DNA of 64,000 nt from Diphasiastrum complanatum (Eukaryota; Streptophyta; Lycopodiopsida; Lycopodiales; Lycopodiaceae). The notes beneath the pieces were generated by a model. The model had not been told where the DNA came from. It did no database searches and saw only the letters and a program-made list of their open reading frames with translations. The stretch spans positions 25,153,912 through 25,217,911 of the forward strand of contig CM055093.1 in NCBI GenBank assembly GCA_029204225.1, read 5' to 3'. The translations under genes and the position numbers were made by a program. Below are positions 60,966 to 64,000 of the stretch, in pieces. How positions within the stretch are numbered: position 1 is the first letter of the stretch; each line of letters opens with the position of its first letter.

Positions 60966-61790
60966 TTGGATTCTAATGATAGATTGAACTCTTCAAATTA
61001 TTCAATTTGGAAGTTAAGAATGGAATCCATCCTTTTCATGCAAGACTTGATGGATATTGTGAATGGAGAGGAAGATGAGCCAATCCATCCACAAGAAGAC
61101 ACTAAATACAAGAGAAAGTGCAAGCCTGGATTCCATTGTATTAAAATGAATGTTGCAAATGAATTGCTCAAAGAAATAGGAACATCTATCTCAGCCCAAG
61201 AGGCTTGGGAGACTCTTCAAAATATCTACGAGTCCAAGAATACCTCAAGATTACTTTCCCTCAAGAACCATGTTCTTCAATGCTTCCAAGGGAAGAGTGA
61301 GAGTGGACATCAATTTGTTTTGAGAGTAAAAGATTTGAACAAAGAGCTTGCTTATGTTTGTGAACCTATTAAAGAGAGTGAGCTTGTGCAAATAGTTTTG
61401 AATGGCTTATGTAGTGATTTTACTAACCTTGTCCAAAGCTATGCCATCATGGGAAACTTGCCTACACTTGAAGACCTTCAAAGTGTGTTGATGGCTGAAG
61501 AGAGTAGGAAGGCTCATATCAAATCAAGGATGGAGAGGCTCTCCATCAATGATGATGATGACAAAGCATTATTTTTCAAGAGCAAAGGAAAAACAAAGAG
61601 CAAGGGAGGAGCATTCAAAAAGGAGCAAGCAAAGGTGGAGATAAAGGAGGATCTACATCATCATCATCAAGCCCAAGATGGACAAATCAAAGATCAAGTG
61701 CTACTATTGTAGCAAGATGGGGCACTATGCCTCGGAATGCTTCAAGAGGAAGCAAGATCAAAGTCAAGCCAACATTGTACAAGAGGAATA
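60966..61790 (+). pseudogene. Copia gag with displaced zinc knuckle
   Basis: The frame 60966-61712 encodes a Copia gag (SNYSIWKLRMESILFMQDL, then QEAWETLQNIYESKN, then LNGLCSDFTNLVQSYA). A second frame carries the knuckle CYYCSKMGHYASEC (about 61700-61742), so one frameshift separates them; without it the order is normal. The family differs from the other Copia gags in the window. Protease does not follow; instead an unrecognised ORF begins at 61816. Confidence 0.82.
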
Positions 61791-61815
61791 AGAAAGTTAT
61801 CATGAGGACTCACTC

Positions 61816-62406
61816 ATGATGTCAACTCATCATCAAATGGAACGACAAGTTGGAAAGGGGGGTACATTTTGTACTTCATTTGCTGAGTTTTGTAATGAAG
61901 TCCCTTTGAATTCTAAAGTATATCTACTTACTCTTGAGTGTGCCAGAAGTAAGCATAAGCATGACATTTTCATTCATAAGTTGAAAGATTTTGAGTTCAT
62001 TTTCAAAGAGGCATATTGTAAACCTTGTATGAGAGTAAGTGAATCATCCTTGAAGGACACTTATATCCATACAAGAGTATTTGGCCTCATTAGTTTCAAG
62101 TTCAACAAGTATGTAATGCAAATTGCTAGTGGTAAGCAATTGTGGACTAGTAAATTTGGTAGAAATAATCTTGGTGATTGTTTTGTTGACTTGAAAGATC
62201 ATACTGAGAAGGAGAACATTCAGGTTTGGAGACTTGAAAACAAAGTCCTTGAGAGTCTTGAAGAAGGTCGTGGTTTGGATCCATGTTTTCATCATCAACA
62301 CCAAGAGGGAGTGAGCATGATGAAGAAAAAAGACATCAAGGAGGAACCCAAGAAGAAGCACTTGTCTCAAGGCAAAAGAGACCTGAATTTGTCTAAAATA
62401 GGTTAG
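61816..62406 (+). other. Unrecognised 196-codon ORF between Copia gag and an LTR
   Basis: The frame holds FNKYVMQIASGKQLWTSKFG and NIQVWRLENKVLESLEEGRG, with no protease DSGA and no integrase motif. After about 62265 another frame reads STPRGSEHDEEKRHQGGTQE, which looks like the Copia linker between integrase and RT. The segment therefore sits where protease and integrase should be. It ends where the LTR at 62.4 kb begins. Its function is unknown; it may be foreign sequence captured by the element. Confidence 0.4.
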
Positions 62407-63541
62407 ATAATCGTAGCAAAAACTTCCTACTTCCAGTGCATGACTACGCCTATCAAAAATTGAACAAAGCAATAGTGATGGGAATCACGTTCAATCTTTA
62501 GCAACTAACTTTAAAATCGCTAGATACTAAGTGATTACATAGCCAAACATGAAGTATTGAATTCTCAGACAAATTCTATTAGTTACAAAGGAAATACAAA
62601 GATGCATGCATTCTGACATATATTGAATGCAACAAAGGATAGTATTGATTCAGAAAAGAAAATTAAATGCTAATTAGCGCAAAACAATAGCGGATAGAAA
62701 CCGCGCACTCTAAGTTGTCTCTGAGTAACTGAGAATAAGTCTGATAATAAGCAACTATGCTAATAAGCAATAGCGCAATAACAACTCTAAAATATAACTC
62801 TAAAGGACTGAGCTAGAATGCTCAAGAGAGTTCAAGCTTGAAAGCTTGATAGAGAGCTAACTTGCAATACTTGTTGACTTACTTGTTTGCTTAAAACTGT
62901 ATGAATATGAACAATTATTTATACTAAGAAATTAGGTCATCAATTGCGATTGGCAGTTGGCTGGTATCCGCTGGCATCCATCCGGTTCCTTGTTATTGAT
63001 TGCTGATAGGCGGTGAAATTGGCTGTAAACGTTCTGTCTACATAAATGAACCAAAACTGTAACTTTTGCAAAAAATGAACTAAAACAACCACATGTGACA
63101 CTGTCGCAAAAAGGCAACAATGTCGAAATTTTGCAAAAAATGGGACAATGCCTTAAAAATTGATTGAGGGTTGCCCTACATTTGCCAGTCATTTCCTTAG
63201 CATTTTGAGGCTCTTTGGAGAAAGCGAAAAATGCGACATTCTGTCAAGTGAAAATGCAACTTTGCATATTTGCTCGCAAATCCTGACAGATGAAAAATGC
63301 AAAAACAACACTACATTTTTACATGAGATTTCTGACAGGCGACAGCTTTGCAAAAAGCGAAAAACCGAAGTGAGAGAGAAAAGTGAGACTGTGGTAAAAC
63401 TTCGTGTATTTTTGCAGACTGTGTAAAAACACTTAGAAAACTGCAGACTGTAAAAACACGGGAAAATCCGCAGAACTGGATAAACAACGGATGAAGATTA
63501 CAACCGATTACTCGATTAGTAAGAAGGAGAATAATCCAACA
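62404..63541 (-). mobile_element. Copia LTR (~1.1 kb), copy B
   Basis: On the minus strand it starts TGTTGGATTATTC at 63541 right after the purine tract AAGGAGGAG (63542-63550). The far end is approximate (near 62404). It shares CATGACTACGCCTATCA and the start TGTTGGATT with the LTR at 26.4-27.4 kb, but most of the body has diverged. Confidence 0.65.
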
Positions 63542-64000
63542 CTCCTCCTTAATCTGAATCCTTGAATGCCTTGACCTTCAAGCTTAGTTCTACACAAAAT
63601 CTTCGTTGTGTGTATCCAAACTTAATGCTTTGGTAAAAATATCATCTGTCATATCTTGTGTTCTACAGTACTGCAATCTGACCTCTTCGTTGAGAACTTT
63701 GCTTCTGACAAAATGATACTTCAGTTCAATGTGCTTACTCCTGGAATGAATTCTAGGATTGGCTGATAAAGCAATGGCACTTTGATTATCACAAACTAAT
63801 GTCGTCGAGGCATATTGATTTAGACCGATATCTGAGAGTAAGTTCCTCAACCAAATTGCTTCCTTTGTAGCTTGAGAGGCTGTGATATACTCTGATTCAG
63901 TGGAAGATAGAGTTATCGAAGATTGTTTGTGATTGTTCCAGGAAATTGGACCATTGTTGAGGAAGAATGTAAATCCGAAAGTAGATTTACGAGTGTCTAA
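63542..64000 (-). pseudogene. Copia RNase H and polypurine tract fragment, copy B (runs off window)
   Basis: Minus-strand frame: ISWNNHKQSSITLSSTESEY, LRNLLSDIGLNQYASTTL, CDNQSAIALSANPRIHSRS and DIFTKALSLDTHNEDFV. It is colinear with copy A at 27.4-27.96 kb, and clearly homologous at protein level. Catalytic Glu and Asp are present in the visible part. The element continues beyond the window, so its coding part upstream could be fuller than copy A. Confidence 0.88.

Overview
This is nuclear DNA of a land plant, probably one with a large, transposon-rich genome. The evidence is spliced genes with GT-AG introns, many degraded Copia, Gypsy and hAT elements of plant type, long GA/CT microsatellites, and Copia primer-binding sites of the TGGTATCAGAGC type. 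The sequence alone does not give the species or confirm the lineage.

Two cellular genes can be named. On the minus strand at about 11.65-12.37 kb is a short zinc-ribbon gene resembling MRNIP (MRN complex-interacting protein). On the plus strand from 17,487 to 40,505 is a large split gene that matches codanin-1 (CDAN1) segment by segment from N to C terminus. Codanin-1 is the animal partner of the histone chaperone ASF1. My hand-built model has 16 coding exons, 5,181 coding bases and 1,726 residues, and it stays in frame from ATG to stop. The two genes diverge from each other, with a decayed Copia element between them.

Layout: 0-11.2 kb is mostly non-coding, with GA/CT arrays, a Z-DNA-prone CG/TG tract, a 131-bp duplication and unrecognised ORF pieces at 6.4-8.5 kb. 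11.2-12.4 kb holds the MRNIP-like gene. 13.9-16.0 kb holds a Copia element without most of its integrase. 16.2-17.4 kb holds duplicated and inverted repeats upstream of the codanin gene. 17.5-40.5 kb is the codanin gene. Its 9.3-kb third intron carries two hAT remnants, a Copia RNase H-LTR remnant and a Copia PBS; the 5-kb interval after exon 10 carries two Copia integrase fragments. 40.5-48.1 kb holds a two-tier satellite, a double zinc-knuckle gag fragment, a tandem array and a decayed Copia element. 48.7-50.4 kb is a minus-strand Gypsy pol fragment. 50.5-56.4 kb is mostly unassigned with local tandem repeats. 56.5-58.4 kb is another Copia. 59.3-60.0 kb holds a gag fragment and a TRIM-like mini-retrotransposon with a tRNA-like Pol III promoter inside its LTR. 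60.9-62.4 kb is a Copia gag followed by an unrecognised ORF. From 62.4 kb to the end is the LTR and RNase H of a Copia element related to the one inside the codanin intron.

I saw no intact autonomous transposon: every element has stops, frameshifts or deletions. All exon boundaries are hand-called from splice consensus, phase and remembered family similarity, without transcript evidence.
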